NCBI RefSeq assembly: GCF_025399195.1
Contig: NW_026252087.1
Coordinates: 1 to 64,000, forward strand
DNA: 64,000 nucleotides
Reading direction: 5' to 3'
Source of the DNA: Umbelopsis ramanniana AG
Lineage: Eukaryota > Mucoromycota > Umbelopsidomycetes > Umbelopsidales > Umbelopsidaceae
A program made the position numbers and the translations under genes. The notes beneath the pieces are model-generated. The model searched no databases and was not told the origin of the DNA. It saw only the letters and a list, made by a program, of their open reading frames with translations. Shown here piece after piece: positions 46,210 through 58,631 of the stretch (position 1 is the stretch's first letter; every line of letters starts with the position of its first letter).

Positions 46210-48180
46210 ATGGAAGAGATTAGAGAACATATTGAAAGCGAGATTGAAGCGCTTCAAGAATCGCACGAACAAATTAAACGTCAGCTTGAACATAATAAGA
46301 AAGAAAGGCTACGAAAATGCCGTGAAGCTGGCATCTTGGACCACTGGCGACGACTACAAAAGGATAGAGCCACACTTCAGCGAACTAGAAATAACATCTG
46401 GATGAGGAATAACACTGCAAAAATGTCGGTAGACTCAAGCAATCAAGCCGTGGATAGATATACATCCAAGTGCCAATCAAACTCATACGACGATGACAGT
46501 AAACCCTATGACTATGCACATCGATTGCACCAAGACGAAGAAACTGACCATTCGCCACAACAAGAAGCAAATACAACAGAACATACGTATACCTTAGGGC
46601 AAGATTTCCATAATGACTATTCACAACACTTTGTGGATACGAATGAACGACCACAGAATTTCATTCGAAATACAAGCCTTGTTGACCGCTTCAGCGAGTG
46701 AAGTGTCTCCAATTATTTGTTTTAATCCATTTTCCTTCTTCCTGATGTCTTTTTTCCCTTTTGTCTTCTCTTTTTTTTTTAATTACACCATTTTATTTCA
46801 CCTTCGTATTTTATTTTTTTTTCATGATTATCTTCACTATTGAATGTTAACCTTTTATTTTGCATTTTCCTGTTAGGTATCCCAAACTACAAGAGCTAAT
46901 TTGCGCAAAGGAAGAGATAGTGAAAGCAACAACAAGTCTTCCATGGGCACTTCAAGTGAATTTAAGAAAGTACAAACTTCAGAATTTAATGTGTAAATTT
47001 GATGTGATTGTGATAGACCCGCCTTGGGAAGAGTATGTTTATTACATTTTCTATCGACTGTCATCTATAATTTCTAACATGGAGACGGAATCTAGATACT
47101 GTCGCCGTTCTTCTGTCACTGCGTTTTCTGCACGCGATGTGTGGTCTTACAACGATGTTGCTAACCTTGATATTGAGGCTGTCGCTGCTAATCCTTCATT
47201 TATATGGATATGGTGTGGAAATTCGCAAAATGTCAGTCGCGGCAGACAACTGCTGATGAAGTGGGGATACCGCCGCTGTGAAGACCTGATATGGGTTAAA
47301 ACAAATAAGCATATGAAGGTAGGGTGCTTACTGTGAGTGATTAGGTCTTCATTTTTATTTTTACTGAAAGCTTTATAACGTTAGGGGAGCCGTAATGTGA
47401 ATGACGGTGAAGTTCTTCAACATACCAAAGAGCACTGTCTAATGGGAATAAAAGGTACTGTTCGACGCAGTACAGATGGACATTTCATTCATTGCAATAT
47501 TGATACGGACGTCATTGTATCTGAAGAGGCGCCATATAACAGTAAGTACCAGCTTTGTGTCGGCAAAGAATTTACGATTTTTTTTTTGTAAAGAAAATAA
47601 ATGCCAAAGTTCATTGTTTGAATAACGGGTATAACTTAGGTACAAGAAAGCCAGAAGAGCTTTATCACATTGTGGAGCATTTTTGCCTTGGCACTAGACG
47701 ACTAGAACTTTTTGGAGAGGTATACAACTAGTTTTTTTTTTGTTTCATTATTATTCTATAATCTGTCTGACAAGATAAATGTTACAGGATCATAATCTAC
47801 GACCTGGCTGGGTAACGTTGGGGTGCGACCTCTCTTATAGCAACTTCACACCCAAGGCATATTTGCAGCAACTAGCGATGAACGGTCGACTCTTACAGAC
47901 TACTCCAAGTGAGTAAACCGCAGCGTTTGGTCATAACGGCGGCTTTTCATATAAGATATAAACAAAACTAACACGTTTTGTCACAGGAATTGAAGAATTG
48001 CGGCCAAAATCTCCTCCTCCCCGAGATGCACAAAGAAAGCCAGTTGTCCAAAATACCATGTATCCCATCATGCCGCCTATGGAGCGTCCTCCACCACCTA
48101 TGTTGTACCCTTTTCCTATGCCGGTCCCAATACCACCTCCAACAATGATTCCGCCACATCTAATGCTTCCACCATGGTAA
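46210..48180 (+). CDS. METTL14: METTL14-type MT-A70 family RNA m6A methyltransferase subunit
   Basis: Seven exons: 46210-46697, 46877-47032, 47096-47318, 47385-47541, 47640-47719, 47788-47908 and 47987-48180; 472 residues. An N-terminal coiled coil (residues 1-65) and polar linker precede the conserved [19 protein letters not shown] and YPKLQELI blocks diagnostic of METTL14 rather than METTL3. The MT-A70 domain has D210-P-P-W213 in [28 protein letters not shown]-type [37 protein letters not shown] and [13 protein letters not shown]14 pairs with METTL3 to methylate adenosine in mRNA; the animal protein has EPPL and is structural only. The C terminus is extremely proline-rich. The 63-nt intron at 47033-47095, directly after DPPWEE, is stop-free and in frame. 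Intron 1 is long (179 nt) and T-rich. Confidence 0.88.
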
Positions 48181-48404
48181 AAAGACAAACATCACGTATA
48201 AAAGTTTGATAATGACAAACACTTGGATCGTATAAAGTAAAAAAGTATAATATCACAGAAGCAATTTTTTATTGTAAAGTTTTCATTATTTTTTCCTGCC
48301 ACAAAAGGTACAATTAAAAGAAGTTGTATATACAAAGTGCTGTATGTAGCCCCAAAAGAAAAATAGCCTGAGAGAATATTGGGTCGACTCGAACACAGGG
48401 TGGC

Positions 48405-49575
48405 CTAATTGTCTTTCTTAATACTCATGCCAGCAATGGATGGGCCAGTCTGGCTTTTAGCTAGATTGACAGCTTGTAGTCTTGATTGATGGTTAGGCGG
48501 GACAACAGGTTTTCTCAACGACCGAACTTCATCTGAAGCAAATCCAGGAATACGAATATTCCAGTTGCGTTCTAATGACAAAACAAGCATTACTAACTTT
48601 CTATCCCATCTTGTTTCACCGATTTCCTTGAACTTACCCAAATGCAATTGCAGATCCTTCACCTCCAGCGTATCTGACTTTCTGTGCTTAGCAAGTCGGC
48701 AAGCAAATGTGGTCACGGATTCAATGAATTCATCCGCAATTTCCAGCAAAACCTATGAACCAAGATTCGCATTAGATGAGATACTAGATTCTCCATATCC
48801 CTGAACAATTACTTACATCCTCTACTTCCGGCTCTAATCGTTCACTAGGATCGATCTGACCCACAAGTTCTTGTATTTTCCTCTTTCCCAACAATTGATT
48901 GCTATCAACCTCAAAGGTAGTCTTTGGAATGGCGGCTGGTGCAGAAGTGACTACCCCAGTAGGCGTAGAAGTGGATTCACCGCTTTGCGAGACTGTATGG
49001 CCAAGAGTAAAGGGGTATAGTTGAGCTTTCGCACTGACTGGGGTTGTAGGGACAGACTTGTTTTGTTCTGTAGCAACATTGGCTGCTGTAGCTGTTTAAA
49101 CAGAAATGAGATATGGAAAGTAACAATTGGACAGAGGGCACAGACCAGGGATGCTTACCATTCGGGATTGCAACTTTAGCACGTTGTTGACTTGCAGCTG
49201 TAAGTTTAGTGTTAATCATTGACTGAGCCAAGCAAGTTACGACATAATCAAACACGGGAACATACAAGCCATAGCAGCCGCTTGAGCTTGGTGTAACTGT
49301 TGCGCATACTGCTGTTGTTGCTGCAAGTTAATGGCTTGCCCGCCTCCTGGTCGCATTTGAGCTGCAAATGAAGCCGAAATGTTGTTCAGCAAGGTTTGGA
49401 ACATGGTGATCTTTTCTTGATAGTCCTTCTCCTGTGCTTGCAATCGTTCTCTCTCTTCTGCAGTCAGAGTTGTTTTTTGAAGTTCAGTGCGCAAATTACC
49501 GAGATAGTTGGTATAGATTTCCAACGCTCGTTGGTATTGTTGGATCGATGGTGCTTGCTGTGGTGGTTGCGACAT
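48405..49575 (-). CDS. TAF12: TFIID/SAGA subunit TAF12
   Basis: Exons in transcript order: 49575-49266, 49197-49159 (39 nt), 49091-48817, 48752-48638 and 48571-48405; 301 residues. The histone-fold domain is near residues 185-260: LLGKRKIQELVGQIDP, EPEVEDVLLEIADEFIES, and KDLQLHLERNWNIRIPGF, the last completed only after removing a 63-nt stop-free intron (48572-48637 region). TAF12 dimerises with TAF4 in TFIID and with ADA1 in SAGA through this fold, acting in RNA polymerase II transcription. The N-terminal half is Gln/Ala-rich with a charged coiled coil (LTAEERERLQAQEKDYQEK) and is probably flexible. The gene is convergent with METTL14, 224 bases apart. Confidence 0.92.
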
Positions 49576-49890
49576 GATGAATCAGCGTGTTGAAATTGAA
49601 TATAATTAAAATAAATAGATCTCTCAGAGCAGCAGAACCGATGTGCTTTTAATAGAAAGGAGAGGAGGGTACTTGACAAGCCTTCCCGATCAACGATCAC
49701 TTGGTGACAAAAACGCGCCTGGCAAGAGGTTCTCCAGTTCAGTCGGAGAGCAGCGTCATCAAAAAAAAGAATTTTTATTTAAAAAATACAGTGCTTGAAA
49801 AATGGCAAATGTGTAGAGGGGAAATGCGGTTTAAAGTGCAAAGTAATAAAGCAAAAAGTGAGTGTATTCAAACAACGTTTGGGAGGGGAA

Positions 49891-51462
49891 TTATTTCTTC
49901 TTGTTGTTCATGCCTTCTGCGCTCCTTTTGCTAGCTTTGGCCTTTTTGCTGGCGTGCATGGGCTTCTTGCCTTTGCCTTCAAATCCTGGTCGTGCTTTAG
50001 GTGCTTTAGGCTATTAAACAAGTTGTATCCATCAGTAAATATATTTCTTACAGTCATCATGATCTCTCTGTATGAAATTTTACCTTCTTGCCCATTCTCT
50101 TGTCTTTCTTGGCATCCACCTTCTTTTGGATATTGGCGTTTCTCTTCTTGATCTTGTCGGATTCATCCTTCTTAACCTTCTCCTTACGTTCGTTCCATGC
50201 CTTGGAACTCTTAAGCTTGACGTGTTCTTCACGTCTTATCGTCTTCTTCAACAACTTGACGTCATCCTTAACCTTTTCACCAGAAGCAAGAGACAATGCC
50301 TTTCTCCAAGTCTCCTTCTCTTCCAACTGTCCAGCCTTCTCCTTATCTTCTTTTCGAAGTTTTTCAAGCTTTTGCTGCTTAGCTTCAACAGCCTTGAGCT
50401 GTGTTTTGGCATCACTTGGGCCCTTCTTCTTCTTGTGCTCAGCACCGGTTTCGATTCTACCAAAGAAGAGATCCCCATCATCCTTAATGGAGCTGGCAGA
50501 GTATTTCTCGACCTTGCCCTTGTTGACGGGCGCTGATTCCTGGATAATTTCTTCGTTAACAGCACCCTTGCTTCTCTTCTCCTTCTGAGCTTGCAAGCTC
50601 TTCTTTCTATCTTGCTTGCGCTTCATTCGGCTTTGCAATATGGAATCTCTGCTCTTGGGGTTAGCAGCGTCGCTATTTGGTGCATTTCGGTTCTTGCGCA
50701 AATCGGCGATGCGCTTGTGGAGACGTTCCTTAAGTTCAGAGATGTCGGTCTTGACCATTGGAGTAATATTTGCAGAATCAGATGTGTCCATTTTATCTTG
50801 TTCATCTTCGTCCTCCTCCTCATCATCTTCTTCATCGTCGGAGGCAATGCCGTTACTCAAACCGGCAAAATTGGCTTCAATCATTTCATCATCTTCAGCA
50901 TCATCGTTGCTTTCGCTATCTTCATCGTCTACTACGGCAGCTTGCGGTTTCTTTTCTGCCTCCTTGCGTTCAGCAGCTTCCTGTTGTAATTCAGCAACGG
51001 TTTTATGGCTCTCTGGATCAAGCTGAGGGGAACGAGGTTTAATATGGCAAGACAAATATCCCATGAAATTTTTCAAAGTGGCCTTGGATCATTACCTTGG
51101 CCTTCTTTGCCTTCTTTGATGCTTCTTTCACAGCCTGCTTTGGGGCTTGTTTTCGCTTGTTCTTCATAAACTTTGATGGCTAGCAACGATGTCAAGACGA
51201 TCAGGGTTCCGACACATAAAGCTATTAGACACCATTAAACTGTTCGGTAAAGCATACCTTGTCATCATCGGTGTGGTCTGTGATATAATACTTTGCAGGT
51301 ATGAGTTTGAGAAGAGTATCGAACGTCTGCGCATGTGATTCAAGACGTTTCTATTTTTCCAGGACAATCAGAAAATGCAAGGTTAATAATGCATTTTGAA
51401 AGTTTTACGACAAATGTGGTTGAGCATACTTGAACGGCTTCTAACGAGTAATCTTGAGGCAT
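49891..51462 (-). CDS. RRP14: ribosome-biogenesis protein SURF6/RRP14
   Basis: Exons in transcript order: 51462-51430, 51350-51258, 51179-51096, 51022-50084 and 50010-49891; 422 residues. The N terminus (PQDYSLEAVQKRLESHAQTFDTLLKLIP) is the Rrp14 N-terminal domain, followed by a lysine-rich stretch, a long acidic segment, then the SURF6 domain starting ELKERLHKRIADLRKNR and including SRDSILQSRMKRKQDRKK and a long charged helical region. The tail is almost all Lys, Gly and Ala. SURF6 proteins bind nucleic acid in the nucleolus and are needed for 40S and 60S precursor rRNA processing. Very high Lys/Glu content is normal for the family. It is divergent from PRKRIP1, 188 bases away. Confidence 0.9.
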
Positions 51463-51650
51463 CGTATAGATTCTGTTTGGAGTACGACGACAAAGTTCTA
51501 TGATCGCAGCCGATGGTTCTTCGTTTGGAAAACGAAAAAAAAAAAAGGTTGCAGCAAAAAAAGTGTGTTCACGTGACAAGGACTGTCTTTTGAATCGGGG
51601 AGGCCCAGTCGCTGCTTTTGCTGCTTCCCAAGCTGAACCGACAGTAGATC
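51463..51650. promoter_or_regulatory. short bidirectional promoter region
   Basis: 188 bases between the divergent ATGs of RRP14 and PRKRIP1. It includes an A-rich run near 51533-51546 (AACGAAAAAAAAAAAAGG) that may exclude nucleosomes. Confidence 0.4.
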
Positions 51651-52235
51651 ATGGCAGACACAAGCAAGCCCAAGGAAGAAAAGAAGAGCTGGCACACTCT
51701 TTCATTCCAAGAGCAGCAGCAAAGACAGCTTCAAAAACTATTTGAACGTGTAGATAAACCCATTGTACTTCCCGAACCAAAGAAAGAGAAGAGTTTAAAA
51801 CCACCACCGGATGTAGTCCGCAATGTTCAAGGTAAGGACCGCACCGCATCCACTTCTTCAAAATGGATATATACTGACGTCAAAATATTCAGGTTCTAGT
51901 GCTGGTGCTGGAAGTGGAGAATTTCATGTTTACCGAGCGTTGCGACGAAAGGAATATACGCGATTAAAGGATATGGACGAACAGGAAGCCAAGGTTAGTA
52001 ACAATAAAATCTTTACAGCCGTTGCGAGCATGATGTGTTAACGCAAGTACTTTAGGAAAAAGAGAAGCAAGAATATGCCGAGAAATTGGCACGAATGAAA
52101 GCAGAGGATGAGGAACGCATAGCAAAGAACCGCGCAAAGCGAAGGAGAAAGAACAAGGACGTCAAGCCCGAGAAGAAAGCCAAGACTGAAGCTGAGCACA
52201 AGACAGAAGAGAAGCAGGAGACCAAGGATGAATAG
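51651..52235 (+). CDS. PRKRIP1: PRKRIP1-family splicing-associated protein (DUF1168)
   Basis: Exons 51651-51831, 51893-51993 and 52056-52235; 153 residues. The conserved core is [16 protein letters not shown], then [25 protein letters not shown] formed across intron 1, followed by a long charged helix ([32 protein letters not shown]) and a Lys/Glu tail. Proteins of this family are small nuclear RNA-binding components of the spliceosome C complex, where the long helix bridges U2 snRNP and other parts. Size and layout match the family. Confidence 0.9.
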
Positions 52236-53008
52236 AAACGAAAAGCGGCAGTGTCAGCCAAGCTGATTTCTTTCTCTGTCATATGTGGACCAAGTACTCT
52301 CTGTCATCAACCACCTAGAGCTCATCACCCCTCATTCTTGTAGATTTAGATGCAAAAGGCTCGTTCTTTAATACGGCTTTGAGTCATATATCCTGTCTCT
52401 TTTTTTTTTTTTTATTAAATGGTATGAGGCACAGTAATAAAGGATGTCGATGTTAGACAACATGCCCTGACATGCTAATACACAAACAATCTTCAAATCC
52501 CAAACGATGACTTCTTTTCCCCTTATGCGATGAGATATCTTTTAAATACCCACCACGCCCTCTGCACACAAGCCAACTTATATATCAAGCTGGTTTATTG
52601 TATTGTCTAAGAATCCAATATGAGCCCACAAAAAAGGGTACCATGGGAAGTCGGCAAATCATACTTTACATAGCAGCAATGAAGACATAAAACGAATAGC
52701 AGAGTAAGCACAGTGAGAATCAAATATAACAAGACCGATGAAGTTATTAGAAAGAAAGGAAAAAAAATTGAATGCCAATTACTCAGTCAATGACCATAAG
52801 GAGGGGTGTATAAAGTGCGGTTGTAGTTGCATACTGAAGATAACGCTTGTGTGTATTTGTTTTACTTTTTTTTCTGCGTTTCCTCTCATTTTTCCTGTGT
52901 GTTTGCTTTTCTGTTGCTTCTGCCATTAGGATGTTTGCAAAAAGAAATTTGATTCGGGTATAGCTGAAGAGTGGATGTCAAAGCGTGGCTCCGATATATA
53001 ATTTTTTT
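52236..53008. other. intergenic region between convergent genes
   Basis: About 770 bases between PRKRIP1 and the Ank-DIL gene. It contains T runs (52401-52415) and an AT-rich 3' flank; I see no gene. Confidence 0.5.
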
Positions 53009-55780
53009 TTAGTTGGTAGCAACGGCATGTTGCTTGTCCAGCTTGTCCATCCAGTTATCGGGTATGAAAGGTATGACCATTCGCTCTCTGTCAAGATGTA
53101 CCTTATCCTCACTGGCGGTGTCTTCAACGTTTTCCTCCGCCTTCTTTGCACTGTCTGAATCTTTGACGTCCGTTCCATTGTGCTTGCCGAATTTTCCCCA
53201 ACCGTTCATATAAATCATATTTGCGGTAGTGGGGACCGAGAATGGGAGCATGAACTTGGAGTCTCTTGTTTCGACTGTTTCCTTTTCATCATCATCATTG
53301 TCACTTTCATTGGCAAGGCTCATTGAATGACGTCCATCTGGCCCTTCAGTCGCCTGTTGATGGTTGGCAAAAAATGTGTTGTTAGGATACTCTGTCGTGG
53401 GAGACCCAACACCAGTAGGCGTGGGTGGAGATGAAGTATGGAAGCCTACACTTGACATGATAGAGCCAACAAAGCTGGATGAGCTTTCTCGTTTGGAGTT
53501 AGACCTCTGGAGGGAAACGCTGCTGGTCCTGGATAATCCGGGTGCAACGGGTTTGTTGCGTACACTTTCAACTGACTTTCGAGCTTGGCGCGCTTTTTTG
53601 TACCGCTCGGTGTCATCAGCAATTTGCATAGCGTACTTTTCAATTTCCTCTGGAACGCGAGGTTCGTTCACTTCGTAACGATAGTTTACAACACAGCGCT
53701 TGACTTGAAGTGCATTAAGAACGTCAAACTTCTTGATGGTGTTAATGAACGACATCAAGTCGGTCAATTGAGATAGACATTGGAGGAGTTGAAGTAGCTG
53801 GACCAAAGGATTGAAATATGTATTAAGGCTGGAAGGAAGTTGATTATGTCGTACCCAGTCTTCAATGAGGGAAATATTCATGCGAATTTGCAGAGCTTTC
53901 GACCGGCACAAAAGCTTTTTGTTCTTGAGAATGCGATTGAACATTTCACATGATGTGTAATGGAAAAATTGAGCAATAGCTTGTATGATAATGGTAAGAT
54001 GCACTTCGTACGATTGCAAGCCCCGCAGAGTGGAGGTGAGTAACGTCGTGATAGCCTTGGGGGATAAGTTTCTGCCAGTATCGCTGGCATGTTTTCCACT
54101 GGAGGCAGCTTGAAGTATGGAAGACGTTCTTTTGAGCCCATCAGCACCCCCGGATGGTTTGCGGGACGATCGCTTGAAGAAGCGTTGCCAGTCATCTGCA
54201 AAGTTGACCTCTTCCATACCAGGGATTTGATCATGTTCTAGTAGGGCTGGTTCTAAGATTTTTTCAATTCGCCTCTCGGTATCGGTGATGATGCTTTGGT
54301 AGGTCTCTGAGATCAATTCGGATAGTTTGAGTTGATCTTCAGCTGTCACCACAACCAGGCCAGTGTCTTTCTTCAAATAATACAGTAATTGAGTAAAATT
54401 AGTGATCCAGAAAGCTAAAATGTGAGTGTTCCTGACGTTGGCCTAAATCAAAATTGTTGTCGAAACAGATTAGCATCTGCCCTAATTAAGATGTACATAA
54501 ATTGAATGGTATGTTACCTTCACAACTTTGCTCATGCGACTTAAAGCTCCATCCATGACTTCGCGCAGAAGTTCATCACTTGAGAAATAATGAGCAAAGC
54601 GTGCGCTGAGGAACAGGACATTGGCTGGGACACAGAGTTCTTGGCGGGATTTCAGCGGGAGTTGGATGTTGGTGATTATGGTATCCAGGATATATTCAAG
54701 GTCGTCAGAGGAGAAAACAAACATCTGATCTGGTAAACACTTGTCCCATTCAAATTCGGTGCACATGTTGATTGGACCGTTTGGATCGTCATCGTCATCA
54801 TCTTCATTAATGTTGTCCAATGATAGATCGTTGACATCATACGACAAGTCGCCAATATCGAAATCGCCCATGTTCAATGCAGATTCCATAAGCTTCAAGT
54901 GTCGGTCGGCCTCCTCGGCCATAAAGCTATCGAACCCCTCAACAGTGGATTGGTAGTAAAAGTCGTTATCAGCATGGGACGATGAGGATGATGAGCTACC
55001 GCCAGTTCTGGCGAAACCAAAGCTAGAAGTACTTGAGATAGAATCACGCGGGTTGGTAGCGAGAATTTCCGCGATCTTCTGATTGTCAGTATGGACAAAG
55101 TCAAAGACGGTTCGACCCTTGGCAGACTTTGTCGATGCGGAAGCACCGTGTTCCAGCAAAGCCTTGACGAGAGTGTTATGATTGTTGTTGGTTGCCCACA
55201 TCAGAGCTGACCAGCCAACTACATAAGAATGAGGGTATTAATAAACTGTTATGTATTGGGGGGTTTTGTCGTACAAGCAATTAAACTTACATTTATCCTG
55301 GGTATCTACCTTGGCCCCAGCATCGAGCAAGGCCAACGCAACGTCTACTTTGCCAAAGCATGCTGAATAGATCAAGGGAGTGGTACCATCTTCATCCCTA
55401 GCGTCAATATCAATGAAGGGCCTGACTTCCTTGGCTGCAAGCATCTCCTTGATTTTCTCGACATCACCATTGGAGGCTGCTCGCGTGAAGATACGAGTGA
55501 TCTTTGTGTGCTTTTCCTCGTCGGTCAGGTCTTGCTTATTGAGGATGAGGGTTTCGTTTATGAATTCATCAGCTTCTAATGCAGGTGTAGAGTGCGCACT
55601 GGATGCTGGGGTGGTGGGCGCATCAGAGAGTGAGCCTGATGTTAGATTGGTGCCGAGCATGGCTGATATTTGCTGATAACTTTCGGCCATCTTTTGCGAG
55701 ACCTCATCATAAGACATATTCTCATATTGCTTATGAACATCCTTGCTCTCTCCATCGGTGGCTGAAGGACTAACGGCCAT
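53009..55780 (-). CDS. ankyrin and Dilute (DIL) domain protein
   Basis: Exons in transcript order: 55780-55291, 55218-54518 and 54442-53009; 874 residues. I chose the ATG at 55780; four codons upstream is only TTG. Residues about 90-235 hold ankyrin repeats (DEDGTTPLIYSACFGKVDVALALLDAGA; GWSALMWATNNNHNTLVKALLEHGA). After an acidic linker come about 300 residues of DIL domain, including ANVRNTHILAFWITNFTQLLYYL, then QSYEVHLTIIIQAIAQFFHYTSCEMFNRIL and NISLIEDWVRHNQLP. The tail is Ser-rich and probably phosphorylated. DIL domains form the cargo-binding globular tail of class V myosins and occur in adherens-junction afadin; the ankyrin-DIL combination without a motor is a fungal layout. A role in vesicle or polarity scaffolding is inference. 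Confidence 0.88.
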
Positions 55781-55827
55781 GATGCAACCCAATTCGAGAA
55801 TTTAGTGGAGGTGGGTAGAGGAGTTGG

Positions 55828-55830
<3 letters not shown>

Positions 55831-55860
<30 letters not shown>
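55831..55860. repeat. (GA)15 microsatellite in a shared upstream region
   Basis: Fifteen GA units without interruption, 51-80 bases upstream of the Ank-DIL ATG and about 280 bases upstream of the divergent Ank-DysF-FYVE gene. Confidence 0.95.
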
Positions 55861-55863
<3 letters not shown>

Positions 55864-56141
55864 GGAGATGACTGAGATGTCGCACGGAGAAATTACAATT
55901 TATGGGGTACCTAAATGAATTTTTGGCCCATCACCATGAAAGCAGAGTCAACTATATGAGTCCTCCTCCTTCTTATGAACAGCTCTGTCGTTCTATCGCT
56001 TGAAGGGGTCCTGTTCCCTAGTCTTGGCATGCCCAATTTCATTGCCTTCATTTATTGGCCCATGTAACACAGGGCTTCTTGTTCCTATACACTTCAGGTT
56101 TCCTTTCTACCATTCGTTAAATTCAAACCAGCTGTCTTTCC

Positions 56142-58631
56142 ATGACGGCTTCAGTGGCTCCATTCACCATGGACTTCATTCATCCTCCAATTCCCGGCCA
56201 AGTACATCAGTACTATGGTTCTATCCACAACACACAGTTACTTCTTCCGGCCATTACGGACCATACCAGCCCTAAGGTTTCGCCGAAGCCAAAACCTAAG
56301 CCAAAGCGCGAATCAACATCCCTATATACTGCTGCTTCCAATGGCAATTTACAAAAGTTGAAGGAGCTGTTAAACGAGAACAACAATGTCAACCAGGATC
56401 AACCCATTACAGGTTTGACTTTGCTGCACTTTGCTGCATCACGCGGTCACTTGGAAGTAACGCGATCCCTATGCGAAGAGTATGGGGCTTTGACTGATAT
56501 TGAGGATAGAGAAGGAGAGGTAAATAAGGGCTTTGATTTTGTGAATAATAGGCGAAATCTATCGCGTTACATATATTTCATACAGGATCAGTCATTTCTC
56601 ATTTTTCTTTTCTTTTTTGCATAGACGGCCTTGCTGAAAGCTGCATATAATGGTCATTTTACAGTGGTCCAATACCTGGTTCAAGACCATCATGTTAATA
56701 TTCATCACAAGGATAAAGACGGCTGGACGGCTCTGCATAATGCATGCTCGCGCGGACATTCCAAAATTGTGCGCTTTCTAGTTGAACGCGGTGCTCGTAT
56801 TGATGTCCGAAGCAAGATGGGTCACACTCCTCTGAGTAAGTATCGTATGTGTGCATAAGTCATCAGTCGCTATCTTCTCATACCTAACGTGGATTGTAAT
56901 AGTCAATGCCGCATCCAAGGGTTATATGTCAATCGTAGAATATTTGGTGGACGAAGCACACGCAAATCCTCTTATCAAGAATTCCTTTGGAGAGGCCGCA
57001 TATGATGTCAGTGCTGCTGCTGGTGAATCCTATATATGTGAGATGCTTGAAAAAGCGGAAAAACAATGGTGGAATCGCAGCCCTGAACAAGGTAAGCAAA
57101 CATTCTGGGATCCTGCAGTTCTTAGCTCGTGTAATTGAAACAGCTGGTACCCCCTTAGGTTTCGACATCAGCATCTACACCAAAGGAAAACAATACGATC
57201 CGCTGGAATTTCACGTCACTGTTACCAATACTTTGCATGAGAATCAGCGTTCCAGTTCAGTACTCTCTAATTTCGGTTTGGCTAGACCGTCGTTTTCTGC
57301 TGCTGCTCTTTCCAAAGCTGATTCACGTGGTGCATGGTCTGACCATGCGACGGGAAAACCAAAGCAAAAGGAAGAAGTGCGCTTACCGTCATCATCAAAT
57401 GCTTCTTCCGATCAATCTCATTGGTTCTGGCTAACCGACTGGCAGATCGACTATAGTGATCCACGGGTCGATCCAACGTCGGGATGGCAGTATGCCAAAA
57501 CGTTCGATGATGCCGACGACAGATGGACACCTGTAGCACCTGGTAGTGGTTCAGGATGGGTACGAAGAAGACGATGGGTACGTGTGATGAAGAGAAGAAT
57601 GGATTTGGTTAACGGCGGCCATCAAGGAAACCAAGACGCTCTGGTTCTCAGTGAAAATGCGCGCAGACAAGAGGAAGAAGATGAGCAAGGTGATAAGCAA
57701 GACTATCTGTATCGTGCTGAAGCGATAGTTCGCAAGATGGTCCAAAAATCACAAGTTTCCAAGGCTCACCACCCTAGCGCTAATCATAAAGATATGATTG
57801 CCCAAGAGCTACGTAGCCTTACTCAGAAGCTTCGATCTTACGAAGAAGCCATCCAGATCTTATTGGCAGGCATCAAATGTAGGTGGATTGTTATTGTTTC
57901 TGGTATCCTTCCCAAATTAATCGATTGGGTTTTTAATTTGATTTAAATTGTCCTTACTAGCGGATCAAAACCAACGTCGAAAGAAACATGCCTCCAATTT
58001 GGTCAACATATATCTCAACAACGCAGACAAACTTAACAAGGAGATTACAGAGCTGGCCCCTCAGCTTACTACCCCTATAACATCTGCTCCTGTCACACGG
58101 AACGCTGAATTGGAACGTGAACTTGGCTTTTTTGATCAGCCAAGCCCTACAGAGCCAGCGAACGTGACTGTATCATCGGCGGATGGTTCACCTATGAGTC
58201 GTGATTTGGGTGCCAACCCTTGGTTGCAATCTCGGGAACAAGCCATGTTCCCTGTTGGACGTCTGTCACGCTCAAATACCTCACAGAGTGCTGCAAGTAT
58301 GCTAGGATCAGCCCGCAGCGGCGGTAGTGGTATATCTCAAGCCTTTGAACCATTACAACAAGAAGCAACGCCTACTCGTACTTTCAAATGGGAGCCTGAC
58401 GCTGAAGCCAATGACTGTCGTCGTTGTAACAAACGATTTGGCCTCCTCAATCGACGCCACCATTGTAGACGATGTGGTCTTGTTGTATGCGATAAATGCT
58501 CAACGGCTAGAACCTTCTTACCAGCCAACCAAATCCTCAAAGACCCACATGGTGCTGAGTCTCTACATACGTTGGCATCACAGCACCACCGAGTGTGCGA
58601 TAAATGCTATGCCGACCTGGGGCAGCAATGA
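56142..58631 (+). CDS. ankyrin, DysF and FYVE domain protein
   Basis: Exons 56142-56519, 56625-56835, 56903-57091, 57144-57878 and 57961-58631; 727 residues. Exon 4 could start 15 bases later. Residues about 65-250 contain four to five ankyrin repeats (TLLHFAASRGHLEVTRSL; GWTALHNACSRGHSKIVRFL). Residues about 350-410 form a dysferlin (DysF) module with WFWLTDWQIDYSDP, GWQYAKTFDD and GWVRRRRWVR. Residues about 648-727 form a FYVE zinc finger with WEPDAEA, eight cysteines, RRHHCRRCG and HRVCDKC, all key residues for phosphatidylinositol-3-phosphate binding. The protein should therefore bind endosomal or vacuolar membranes, with ankyrin repeats recruiting partners. DysF modules occur in fungal peroxin-like and membrane-contact proteins. 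It is divergent from the Ank-DIL gene. Confidence 0.9.

Noticed and set aside
50072-51042. Several long plus-strand Leu/Ser-rich frames opposite RRP14
   Set aside because: They are antisense shadows of Lys/Glu-rich codons in RRP14.
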